A stretch of 21,199 nucleotides of DNA. Source: an uncultured Selenomonadales bacterium. Its GTDB lineage: Bacteria; Bacillota; Negativicutes; Selenomonadales; Selenomonadaceae. A program made the translations under genes and the position numbers. This document shows, piece by piece, positions 7,069 through 13,392 of this stretch; positions within the stretch are counted from its first letter, which is position 1; each line of letters starts with the position of its first letter. The notes beneath the pieces are model-generated. The model worked only from the letters and a program-made list of their open reading frames with translations. It searched no databases and had not been told where the DNA came from. The stretch lies in NCBI GenBank assembly GCA_947165405.1, contig CAMVAG010000011.1:1-21199 (forward strand). Direction: 5' to 3'.

Positions 7069-8329
7069 AAAAATTTTTGAGCCCGTCTATCAAATTGTCT
7101 TGCGTGGCAAGTGCCGCCTCGAAGATTGTAAATTCTTCCGTCGACGCGCCCGAAGTCTGCATTGAAAGCGGGATTCCGTTCGTATCCAAAATAATTTCTT
7201 CTAACGTGACGTGCCTGTCATCCGACTGCGCGTCACGAATTTTTTTTGCGCGGAGAATACGAATCAAAATGTATTTGCAGCCGTGACTTCTGCCGGCGTC
7301 AACAAATTCCTCAAAGTCTTCCGGAATTTTTTCTTTGAAGTCGACACTCTGCGCGGGCGCGAAAATCGGATTGGAAAAATTATTTTTCAACGTGTCGTCG
7401 AGGGCGTTCAAAATAATTTCTTTGTCGGTTTTGTGAAAATCGCCTTTGACAAGAAAAATCGGCGCAACGTAAATCGGCGTGTCGATTTTATCTTGCACCT
7501 CGTGGCGAAGAGAGCCGCCCGCTTTGAAATAATCGCGCAGGGCGCAATCGAGATAAACCGACATCTTGTGAGCCGAGTGGTTGCTTGTGACGCTTTGACG
7601 ATATTCCAAAGTTTTTCCGAAGTGAACGTAGCCCAAAGCCCGCAAAGATTTTTTGATAACGTCGCCGCGCATGACGACACGAGTCAAATCGATTTTATCG
7701 GCGTAATTTTTTGCAAGGGCACGAGAGCCGACAGCCGGTGCCCCGAAAGTTATCACCTTGAGCTGATTTTTATCGACGCCCGAATCGGTCAAGCGAATCG
7801 CCGCAATCGTCGCAACCGAGCCGCCCAAGCTGTGCCCGGTTATGTAAAGCGTTTCGTGAGGATTTTTTTCGAGGGAGGTCTTTAAGCGTTCGGCAAGCCC
7901 GTCACTCAAAACAACGTCGGCATAATCGCGGAAGCCTCTGTGCACAAAAATTTTGTCGCCCAAATTTTTTTCTTTGTAGTCGAGTGTCGTGTCGTCATTG
8001 AGGTGAACTCTTCCGACGCGGAAATTTATTTCAACGTCCTTAAGATTTTCCGTGCCCGCGATTGTCAAAATCTTCACGGCGTCTTTGCTCACGAGATAAG
8101 CTCTTGCATAGGCGCGATTATTTTTCTGCGAAATTTTTTCAATCGTCCAGCCGCGCTCGTTGAGCATGGAACGCATAAGATAACTTTCGTCGTCGCTGTA
8201 AGCTCCCATTGAACAAATCGCGCAAGCCAATCTGATTTCCGCCTCGTCAAGTTCGTCACTTGCCTCCGAAAAGTTCATTAAGCTCAACAGAAAAATTATC
8301 GCCGTGAAATTCAGTAAAAAATTCCTCAT
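7061..8329 (-). CDS. Secreted class 3 lipase-like protein with extra C-terminal domain
   Basis: The protein has 422 residues. The first 24 are a signal peptide (MRNFLLNFTAIIFLLSLMNF, cleavage likely after SEA). Residues about 30-270 are an alpha/beta hydrolase of the Lipase_3 family: IAGTEN, HRGFRDYAD and the nucleophile elbow TGHSLGGS (Ser167), with MRGDVIK and NHSAHKMSVY as likely Asp and His sites. The C-terminal 150 residues (from YVAPIFLVKGDF to the end) form a separate alpha/beta region that I do not recognise. ATG at 8329 is preferred to TTG at 8335 because AGGA in a heptamer repeat lies 7 bases before it. It is last in the dacF operon, 9 bases after the preceding stop. Substrate unknown; it could be a lipid or peptidoglycan-linked ester. 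Confidence 0.85.
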   Translation of the reverse strand: MRNFLLNFTAIIFLLSLMNFSEASDELDEAEIRLACAICSMGAYSDDESYLMRSMLNERGWTIEKISQKNNRAYARAYLVSKDAVKILTIAGTENLKDVEINFRVGRVHLNDDTTLDYKEKNLGDKIFVHRGFRDYADVVLSDGLAERLKTSLEKNPHETLYITGHSLGGSVATIAAIRLTDSGVDKNQLKVITFGAPAVGSRALAKNYADKIDLTRVVMRGDVIKKSLRALGYVHFGKTLEYRQSVTSNHSAHKMSVYLDCALRDYFKAGGSLRHEVQDKIDTPIYVAPIFLVKGDFHKTDKEIILNALDDTLKNNFSNPIFAPAQSVDFKEKIPEDFEEFVDAGRSHGCKYILIRILRAKKIRDAQSDDRHVTLEEIILDTNGIPLSMQTSGASTEEFTIFEAALATQDNLIDGLKNFFK

Positions 8330-8352
8330 TCCCAATTCCTAATTCCTAATTG
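8321..8352 (-). repeat. GGAATTA-type heptamer repeat, copy 1
   Basis: Read on the minus strand, units GGAATTA, GGAATTG, GGAATGA and GGAATTT follow one another after a degenerate GGCAATTA. The array encodes the last residues and stop of the redox protein gene, forms the intergenic gap, and supplies the AGGA and ATG of the lipase gene. A second array is at 10798-10830. Confidence 0.75.
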
Positions 8353-8752
8353 CCAACTGCTCTTCGACGACTTCGACGCCGTGCTTAATGCATTCGGGGC
8401 AGGAACAAAGCATCTTGCCGCTGTCGACGCCTTTAAGTTCGCGGCAGATAATCGAGCCGCATTTCTCACGAAAATTTATCAGCATTGCCTTAGAAATTTT
8501 CATCGTCGAGGATTTTGATTTCGGAGTATCGAGGTTGCCGGTGCTGTTCTTCAAGCCCGCGATTAACAATCCTCCCGACAACGCGCCGCACACGCCGTCC
8601 ATTGTGCCCATGCCCGCGCCGAAACCTTCCGTTGCTTTGAATAAAATTTCTTTCGGAACGTCGACCAAGTCCGCGCAGGCAACCGCCACCGATTGCGAAC
8701 AACTGAAACCTTTGCGATGAAGTTCGTCAGCCAATTTGATTCTGTCGCTCAT
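8339..8752 (-). CDS. C_GCAxxG_C_C family redox-active protein
   Basis: This small cytoplasmic protein of 137 residues belongs to the putative redox family named for its Cys pattern. Cysteines lie at 18 (FSCSQS), 55 (VCGALSGG, the GCAxxG-like motif), 98, 103, 116, 118 and 121 (CSCPEC). The glycine-rich helix region GFGAGMGTMDGVCGALSGG is typical. Members are thought to bind a cofactor or do thiol chemistry, but no reaction is firmly assigned. The ATG follows AAAGGAGA by 7 bases. It sits 21 bases after dacF and 9 bases before the lipase start, so the three form one unit. Its last residues LAIRN come from the heptamer repeat. Confidence 0.87.
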   Translation of the reverse strand: MSDRIKLADELHRKGFSCSQSVAVACADLVDVPKEILFKATEGFGAGMGTMDGVCGALSGGLLIAGLKNSTGNLDTPKSKSSTMKISKAMLINFREKCGSIICRELKGVDSGKMLCSCPECIKHGVEVVEEQLAIRN

Positions 8753-8773
8753 ATTGAAAGTCTCCTTTAAAAT

Positions 8774-10060
8774 TTATGCAAAGAAATTTTTTATCTTATT
8801 CCATATCAAGCGGAAAAAAGATTTTTGCTCAACGTCCGCCGTCGTGACCACGTCGACCGAAGCCGCCTCCCGACCGTCAGGCAAGACAACTCGAATTTTT
8901 CCGATTGTCTCGCCGCTCGTTATCGGTGCAGTCAATTCGTTCGGCAAGTCGTAAACAATTTCATAAGCGTTGGCGTCGCCCTCGAAGACCGGCATAATTA
9001 TTTCGCCCGCCGTCTTGACAGGCATGGACTTCCTGCGCCCCGAAACAACCGGCAAAGTTTTAACAACTTGTCCCGACTCAATCAACGTATCACTTGACAC
9101 GCGCCCGAAGCCGTAATCAAGCAGGAAAATCGAATCGTTCCAGATATAGAGGCTGTCGAGGACGACTGCGATTAATTGAACGCCGTTTTGTTTTGCGGCA
9201 GTGACGAGGCAACGCCCCGCCGCGTCGGTGTAGCCCGTCTTGATTCCGTTCGCGCCGCGATAGAGCCAAAGCATTTGGTTTTCATTGCGCAAAAGTTTCG
9301 TGTCGTCGTGAATCCAGCCGAAGGAAATTTCTTTGGTGGAACAAATTTCCTCGAATTTCGGGAAGCTGAAACCGTACTTTGCCATAATCGCCAAGTCACG
9401 AGCCGTCGTGTAGTGATTGGGGTCGGGCAAGCCGTTCGCGTTCGTGAAGTTCGTATTCACCGCGCCGAGTTCGTGAGCCTTTTGCGTCATGCGAGCCGCA
9501 AAATCGGCAACAGTTCCTCCGCAGTGTTCGGCAATGGCAATCGCTCCGTCGTTGCCCGAAATCAACATCATGCCGTAAAGCAAATCGCCGAGAGGAATTT
9601 TTTCACCGACATCAAGCCAAAGTGTCGAGCCCTCCGCGTTGTAAGCACCCGGTCCGACGGTAACAATCTCGTCAAGTTTGTTGCTTTCAAGCGCGGTTAT
9701 CAACGTCATCATTTTGGTTGTGCTTGCAGGGAACATTCTTTGGTCGGGGTTGCGTTCGTAGAGGACGTGCCCTGTTGAAGCCTCGATAACGATAGCCGCC
9801 GTCGCCGTCACGTTCGGCAAAACATCTTCGGGGTCAACGGGTCTGGTATTTTGAATCGGCGTGACGGAGTAGCCGGGATTGAGTCCCGAATTTTCGGAGG
9901 TCAATGTCTCTTGTAAAGGACGAGCAACTTCGCCGCGAGGAGCCTCGTCAAGGCGCATGAGTTCCGACGCGGGCATTCCGACTGCGCCCGCCGCCGCACT
10001 GACGATAAGCATTGCCGTTGAAGCGATTGCCGCCAAAATTTTTTTCAAGTTCAAGTGCAT
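8774..10060 (-). CDS. dacF: D-alanyl-D-alanine carboxypeptidase, DacF/PBP5 type (peptidase S11)
   Basis: This exported enzyme trims the terminal D-Ala from peptidoglycan pentapeptides. It has 428 residues. An N-terminal signal peptide (LKKILAAIASTAMLIVSAAA) is followed by a proline-rich linker to about 80. The penicillin-binding fold has SxxK as STTK (113-116), SxN as SGN (168-170) and KTG at 274-276. A beta-rich domain follows, then an amphipathic C-terminal helix (FFRLIWNKIKNFF) typical of membrane-peripheral PBP5 enzymes. TAAGGAGAG sits only about 2 bases before the ATG at 10060. A TTG two codons on (10054) has better spacing and may be the true start, with almost no effect on the product. 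It is first in its operon, under a consensus promoter. dacA, dacB or dacF cannot be told apart here. Confidence 0.93.
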   Translation of the reverse strand: MHLNLKKILAAIASTAMLIVSAAAGAVGMPASELMRLDEAPRGEVARPLQETLTSENSGLNPGYSVTPIQNTRPVDPEDVLPNVTATAAIVIEASTGHVLYERNPDQRMFPASTTKMMTLITALESNKLDEIVTVGPGAYNAEGSTLWLDVGEKIPLGDLLYGMMLISGNDGAIAIAEHCGGTVADFAARMTQKAHELGAVNTNFTNANGLPDPNHYTTARDLAIMAKYGFSFPKFEEICSTKEISFGWIHDDTKLLRNENQMLWLYRGANGIKTGYTDAAGRCLVTAAKQNGVQLIAVVLDSLYIWNDSIFLLDYGFGRVSSDTLIESGQVVKTLPVVSGRRKSMPVKTAGEIIMPVFEGDANAYEIVYDLPNELTAPITSGETIGKIRVVLPDGREAASVDVVTTADVEQKSFFRLIWNKIKNFFA

Positions 10061-10090
10061 CTCTCCTTAAGCAAACAGGAATTCTTCATG

Positions 10091-10119
10091 ATTATAAATT
10101 CGCCGCGCCGCCTTGTCAA
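10091..10119 (-). promoter_or_regulatory. Perfect consensus sigma-A promoter of the dacF operon
   Basis: On the minus strand TTGACA (10119-10114) and TATAAT (10096-10091) are exactly 17 bases apart, with no mismatch in either hexamer. The TTGACAAGGCGGCG string recurs upstream of asp23 at 21021-21034. Confidence 0.9.
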
Positions 10120-10133
10120 AAAAATCTCATGCA

Positions 10134-10877
10134 ATGAAAATCTCCCGCGACCTTTTGTTTAATTATCGGTTGACGGTATCGAACAAGGGCGATAAAATTT
10201 TTACGGAGGAGGCGATTGACTTGCCGATTTACAACGCGCAGATTTTAAAGATTGACGCGGCGGAAACTCGACGATACGCGGGCTTGAGGAAAGCTAAAGA
10301 CTTCGGCGAAAAAAATATCCGCGAGGCTTGCGAAGAGGCTTTGCTGTTGATTGAAGTGCGCGGCGCGTGGGAAATTTACGATTATTGCAATCACGTTGTC
10401 GAAAGCGAGCCGCCCTTTGCAATCGAGGGCAATTCGATTATCAAACACCTCGACGGCTGCGAAAAAGTCATTTGCATGGCTGTGACGGTCGGCTTTGAAA
10501 TCGAACGCGAGATTAACAAAAAATTTGAGCGCGGAGAATATTTGGCGTCGGTGCTTTTGGACGCGGCGGCGACTGCGGCAGTTGAACAAGCGGCTGATTT
10601 AATGGAGAAAAATTTTTCGGCGAAGTTTGCAAAGGACGGCTACAAGTTGCGTTGGCGATTCAGTCCCGGCTACGGCGATTGGGATTTGACAGCGCAAGAA
10701 AAACTTTTTAAAATCAGCGGCGCGGAAAAAATCGGAATGAGTTTGACTTCGGCGATGATGTTGGAGCCTCGCAAGTCAGTCACGGCGATTATCGGATTAA
10801 TTAGGAATGAGGAATTAGGAATTAGGAATGAAAGTTGCTTGACCTGTGACAAAACAAATTGTCCGATGAGGAAATAA
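10134..10877 (+). CDS. Stand-alone vitamin B12-dependent methionine synthase activation domain protein
   Basis: This protein of about 247 residues matches the C-terminal reactivation domain of MetH, which binds AdoMet and re-methylates cob(II)alamin. Key motifs are the AdoMet-binding stretch RFSPGYGDWDL, then KIGMSLTSAMML and KSVTAIIGL, and a terminal CLTCDKTNCPMRK Cys cluster. No homocysteine, folate or cobalamin domain is attached, so it would act on a separate cobalamin protein not in this window. The ATG at 10134 has no ribosome-binding site; an in-frame TTG at 10113 has none either, so the start is uncertain. It diverges from dacF. A heptamer repeat inserts about 12 residues (IRNEELGIRNES) between the conserved core and the Cys cluster. 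The map gene begins 3 bases after the stop. Confidence 0.87.
   Translation: MKISRDLLFNYRLTVSNKGDKIFTEEAIDLPIYNAQILKIDAAETRRYAGLRKAKDFGEKNIREACEEALLLIEVRGAWEIYDYCNHVVESEPPFAIEGNSIIKHLDGCEKVICMAVTVGFEIEREINKKFERGEYLASVLLDAAATAAVEQAADLMEKNFSAKFAKDGYKLRWRFSPGYGDWDLTAQEKLFKISGAEKIGMSLTSAMMLEPRKSVTAIIGLIRNEELGIRNESCLTCDKTNCPMRK
10798..10830 (+). repeat. GGAATTA-type heptamer repeat, copy 2, inside a coding sequence
   Basis: Units read GGAATGA, GGAATTA, GGAATTA, GGAATGA after TTAATTA. The array is in frame and encodes LIRNEELGIRNE in the activation-domain protein. It is the same family as the array at 8321-8352. Confidence 0.75.
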
Positions 10878-10880
10878 TTT

Positions 10881-11786
10881 ATGTTAAAGTTTTTGAAGGA
10901 GATGTTGCGAAGTATGAGACGAAACGACCCGTGTTGGTGCGGCAGCGGCAAGAAATATAAAAAGTGTCACGAGGACTTCGACGCGAGGATTGATTCGATA
11001 AAGTTCATTGCCGCGAAGAATCAAATTCGCCCGCCGAAAAGATTAATCAACAACGCGGCTGACATTGACGGCATAAAGCGGGCGGCGGTTATCAACACGG
11101 GCGCGCTCGACCTCATGAACGAATTGGTCAAGGAAGGCGTCGACACCTTGACACTCAACGACGCGGCTCACGAATTCATTTCAAGTCACGGCGGACACCC
11201 CAGCTGTCTCGGCTTCGAAGGCTACCCGAAGAGCATTTGCATTTCCGTAAACAACGTCGTCTGTCACGGCATTCCCTCCAAAAAAGAAATCCTCAAGGCG
11301 GGCGATATTCTCAACATTGACATTACAACTGACCTCGACGGATATTTTGCGGACGCCTCGCGCATGTACACCGTCGGCGAAATTTCTCCCGAAGCTCAAC
11401 GGTTAATCGACGTGACGCATGAAATTATGGAGGCAGGCATTGCGGCGGCTAAGGCTTGGCATTTCGTCGGGGACATCGGCGCGGCTTGCGGCAAGATGGC
11501 TCACGATAACGGCTACTCGGTTGTCACGGATTTGGGCGGACACGGCGTCGGGAAAAAATTTCACTTGGAACCGTTCGTCAGTCACGATTGCAAAGCCGAT
11601 ACGGGGATGTTGCTCGTGCCCGGCATGGTCTTGACCGTCGAGCCGATGATTAACGCCGGCAAGTATAAAGTTGTGGTCGACAGCGACGACAAGTGGACTG
11701 TTCGCACAAAGGACGGAAGTTTATCGGCGCAATGGGAGAAAACGATTTTGATAACGGAGACGGGCGCGGAAGTTTTGGCAAGTTGA
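10881..11786 (+). CDS. map: Methionine aminopeptidase type I with N-terminal SEC-C zinc motif
   Basis: This enzyme removes the initiator Met from new proteins in the cytoplasm. The N-terminus has a SEC-C motif (RRNDPCWCGSGKKYKKCH, about 13-30), which binds zinc and may aid ribosome or SecA contact. The catalytic pita-bread domain follows, with NVVCHGIPS and metal ligands in ITTDLDGYFADASRMY (two Asp 11 residues apart), GKKFHLEP, TVEPMIN and QWEKTI. ATG at 10881 has GAGG (10868-10871) 9 bases upstream. ATG at 10914 (MRRNDPCWCG) is an alternative that fits the family start and has GAAGGAG 12 bases upstream. It begins 3 bases after the previous stop. There are 301 residues, longer than E. coli Map because of the zinc motif. 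Confidence 0.95.
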   Translation: MLKFLKEMLRSMRRNDPCWCGSGKKYKKCHEDFDARIDSIKFIAAKNQIRPPKRLINNAADIDGIKRAAVINTGALDLMNELVKEGVDTLTLNDAAHEFISSHGGHPSCLGFEGYPKSICISVNNVVCHGIPSKKEILKAGDILNIDITTDLDGYFADASRMYTVGEISPEAQRLIDVTHEIMEAGIAAAKAWHFVGDIGAACGKMAHDNGYSVVTDLGGHGVGKKFHLEPFVSHDCKADTGMLLVPGMVLTVEPMINAGKYKVVVDSDDKWTVRTKDGSLSAQWEKTILITETGAEVLAS

Positions 11787-11787
11787 G

Positions 11788-11811
11788 CTTTCTTCCTCGC
11801 AAGAAAGTTTT
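11788..11811 (+). terminator. Weak hairpin terminator after map
   Basis: CTTTCTT (11788-11794) pairs with AAGAAAG (11801-11807) around CCTCGC, followed by TTTTC. The stem is AT-rich and the T-tract is short, so termination may be partial. Confidence 0.45.
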
Positions 11812-11830
11812 CAAAGAATTATTTTTAAAT

Positions 11831-11885
11831 CTACTTTCTTTGCATGCCCAAAGAAAGTAGCAAAGAAAGGGCACCTCGCGGGGGC
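11831..11885. repeat. Dispersed hairpin repeat, copy 2
   Basis: A perfect 12-bp inverted repeat, CTACTTTCTTTG (11831-11842) and CAAAGAAAGTAG (11849-11860), encloses CATGCC and is followed by CAAAGAAAGGGCACCTCGCG. It has the same plan as the element at 2086-2160. The 11787-11938 gap between map and the glutaredoxin gene holds only this and the weak terminator before it. Confidence 0.65.
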
Positions 11886-11938
11886 GTTAATGTCATCCGT
11901 GACGGCCTCAAGTTACCGATTTTTATGGAGGAGTTATC

Positions 11939-12211
11939 TTGAAGAAAATTACGATGATTAAAATGGAAGGCTGTCCGTATTGCGCGGCGGCTTTCAAGGC
12001 GATTGACGAACTTAAAAAAAATTATGCGGCAGTTGAGATTGAAGTTATCGACAAATATTTTCAAGCGCAGCTCGCCGAAAAGTTCACCGATTATTATTAC
12101 GTGCCGAGCATGTACGTCGACGGCAAAAAAATTTACGAGGCGCACCCCGGCGAAAGTTATGACGAATGTTTTGCAAATGTCAAGAAAGTTTTCGAGGCGG
12201 CTTATGAGTAA
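11939..12211 (+). CDS. Glutaredoxin-like thiol protein
   Basis: This is a 90-residue thioredoxin-fold protein. The active site is CPYC (12-15) after MIKMEG. The cis-proline loop is YYVPSMYVDGKKIYE (Pro56), which has the VP-x-M-x-V-DG pattern of glutaredoxins. It probably reduces disulphides or glutathione-like mixed disulphides in the cytoplasm; the physiological reductant is unknown. The start is TTG at 11939, 5 bases after GGAGGAG (11927-11933). The small alternative ATG at 11925 runs into a stop after five codons. The gene overlaps queC by 8 bases, so translation of the two is probably coupled. Confidence 0.88.
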   Translation: MKKITMIKMEGCPYCAAAFKAIDELKKNYAAVEIEVIDKYFQAQLAEKFTDYYYVPSMYVDGKKIYEAHPGESYDECFANVKKVFEAAYE

Positions 12212-12896
12212 GGCGGTCGTTCTCTCAAGCGGCGGGCTCGATTCGACGACGTGCCTCGCCATGGCGGTTAATAAATCGGGCGCGGAAAATGTTTCGGCTC
12301 TTTCAATTTTTTACGGGCAACGCCACGCCAAAGAACTTGAAGCGGCTCGCAACGTCGCAAAATTTTATCACGTCAATCATTACGAACTTGACGCCGCAGA
12401 AATTTTCGCTCACTCCAATTCAAGCCTTTTGAACGCGTCGACCGAATCGCTTGAAAAAATTTCCTACGCCGACCAGATTAAAAAGAATCATTCGCCGAAA
12501 ATCTCAACCTACGTTCCTTTCCGCAACGGTTTGTTTCTGTCAATGGCGGCAAGTTTTGCTGACGGTCTTTACGAAGATGAATCGGTTGAACTTTATATCG
12601 GCGTGCATTCGGACGACGTGGCGGGCAGTGCTTATGCGGATTGCTCTGCTCCGTTTATCGCGGCGATGAGCGCGGCTGTTCGAATCGGCACCTATGAAAA
12701 AATTCACCTCAATGCTCCTTTCCTCTGCCAAAGCAAAGCCGATGTTGTCAAAGTCGGTTTGCAACTCGGCGTGCCGTATCATTTGACTTGGAGTTGTTAT
12801 GAGCGCGGTCAAGTTCCTTGCGGGAAATGCGCCACCTGCATAGACAGAGCCAACGCTTTCAAAATTAACGGCGTAAAAGACCCGGCTTTGACTTGA
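12204..12896 (+). CDS. queC: 7-cyano-7-deazaguanine synthase (preQ0 synthase)
   Basis: QueC converts 7-carboxy-7-deazaguanine to preQ0 with ATP and ammonia, in queuosine tRNA modification. The PP-loop ATP site SGGLDSTT is at 9-16. SIFYGQRHAKELEAA and VPFRNGLFLS are family blocks, and the zinc site is C198 with C206, C209 and C212 in VPCGKCATC. Its 230 residues are the normal length. ATG at 12204 is preceded by GAGG (12194-12197) inside the glutaredoxin gene. No queD, queE or queF is in the window. The stop codon overlaps the -35 element of the rpsO promoter. Confidence 0.96.
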   Translation: MSKAVVLSSGGLDSTTCLAMAVNKSGAENVSALSIFYGQRHAKELEAARNVAKFYHVNHYELDAAEIFAHSNSSLLNASTESLEKISYADQIKKNHSPKISTYVPFRNGLFLSMAASFADGLYEDESVELYIGVHSDDVAGSAYADCSAPFIAAMSAAVRIGTYEKIHLNAPFLCQSKADVVKVGLQLGVPYHLTWSCYERGQVPCGKCATCIDRANAFKINGVKDPALT

Positions 12897-12921
12897 CGAT
12901 AAAAAATTCTTGTGTTAAACT
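12893..12921 (+). promoter_or_regulatory. rpsO promoter
   Basis: TTGACG (12893-12898) and TAAACT (12916-12921) are 17 bases apart, with TGTGT ahead of the -10. Both hexamers are the same as in the promoter at 1495-1523. Confidence 0.7.
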
Positions 12922-12934
12922 GCGTCAATCTTAA

Positions 12935-12979
12935 CCTCGGCATGGTTCGTCGTAACTCCGACGCGGACTCTGCCGCAGG
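12935..12979 (+). promoter_or_regulatory. Structured rpsO leader, possible S15 autoregulatory element
   Basis: In the leader of about 80 bases, CCTCGGCA (12935-12942) pairs with TGCCGCAGG (12971-12979) with one small internal asymmetry. An inner hairpin CGTCG (12948-12952) / CGACG (12959-12963) lies inside. CCTC (12935-12938) could instead pair with GAGG (12996-12999) of the ribosome-binding site. S15 represses its own leader in several bacteria by unrelated structures; that this one does so is inference. Confidence 0.5.
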
Positions 12980-13006
12980 AAAAAATTTCACGCAGGAGGA
13001 AACGAC

Positions 13007-13273
13007 ATGTTAGACAAACAAGCAAAACAGGAGATTATGGAAAAGTTCGCAATGCACGAGGGCGACACGGGTTCCCCCGAAGTTCAAATCGCACTTTTGA
13101 CGGCGCGCATTTCCTACTTGACCGAACACCTCAAGCAGCACAAGAAAGATCATCATTCGCGTCGCGGGCTGTTGAAAATGGTCGGGCAACGCCGCCGCCT
13201 TTTGAACTACCTCAACAAGAAAGACATCAACCGCTACCGCGAAATTCTTGCGCAACTCAATCTCCGCAAATAA
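13007..13273 (+). CDS. rpsO: 30S ribosomal protein S15
   Basis: S15 binds 16S rRNA early in small-subunit assembly. The 88-residue protein shows the family pattern: HEGDTGSPEVQIALLTARI, YLTEHLKQHKKDHHSRRGL, LLKMVGQRRRLLNYL and YREILAQLNLRK. AGGAGG (12994-12999) is 7 bases before the ATG. It has its own promoter and terminator, so it is a single-gene unit here. pnp, which often follows rpsO, is absent. Confidence 0.98.
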   Translation: MLDKQAKQEIMEKFAMHEGDTGSPEVQIALLTARISYLTEHLKQHKKDHHSRRGLLKMVGQRRRLLNYLNKKDINRYREILAQLNLRK

Positions 13274-13293
13274 TTTTTCAATACGCAAACCAA

Positions 13294-13327
13294 ACGGGAC
13301 GAGCTTCGGCTTGTCTCGTTTTTGTTT
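13294..13327 (+). terminator. Strong terminator of rpsO
   Basis: An 11-bp stem (13294-13304 with 13309-13319, two G-U pairs) is closed by a C(TTCG)G tetraloop and followed by TTTTTGTTT. The T-tract overlaps the -35 hexamer of the next promoter. Confidence 0.95.
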
Positions 13328-13354
13328 GACGAAAAATTTTCTTCCGGTTATAAT
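13326..13354 (+). promoter_or_regulatory. Promoter of the DUF262-HNH gene
   Basis: TTGACG (13326-13331) and a perfect TATAAT (13349-13354) are 17 bases apart, starting inside the rpsO terminator T-tract. The gene therefore has its own strong promoter. Confidence 0.8.
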
Positions 13355-13392
13355 TTTTCGCAATTAAATCTCACGAAGGGCGGACGAAAATT

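Noticed and set aside
7211..7885. Plus-strand open frame of 224 codons opposite the lipase gene
   Set aside because: It is antisense to a well supported signal-peptide lipase; composition is Arg/Phe/Asn-rich as expected of a shadow frame, and there is no start signal.
9176..9778. Plus-strand open frame of 200 codons opposite dacF
   Set aside because: dacF has all penicillin-binding motifs in the other strand; this frame has no family features.
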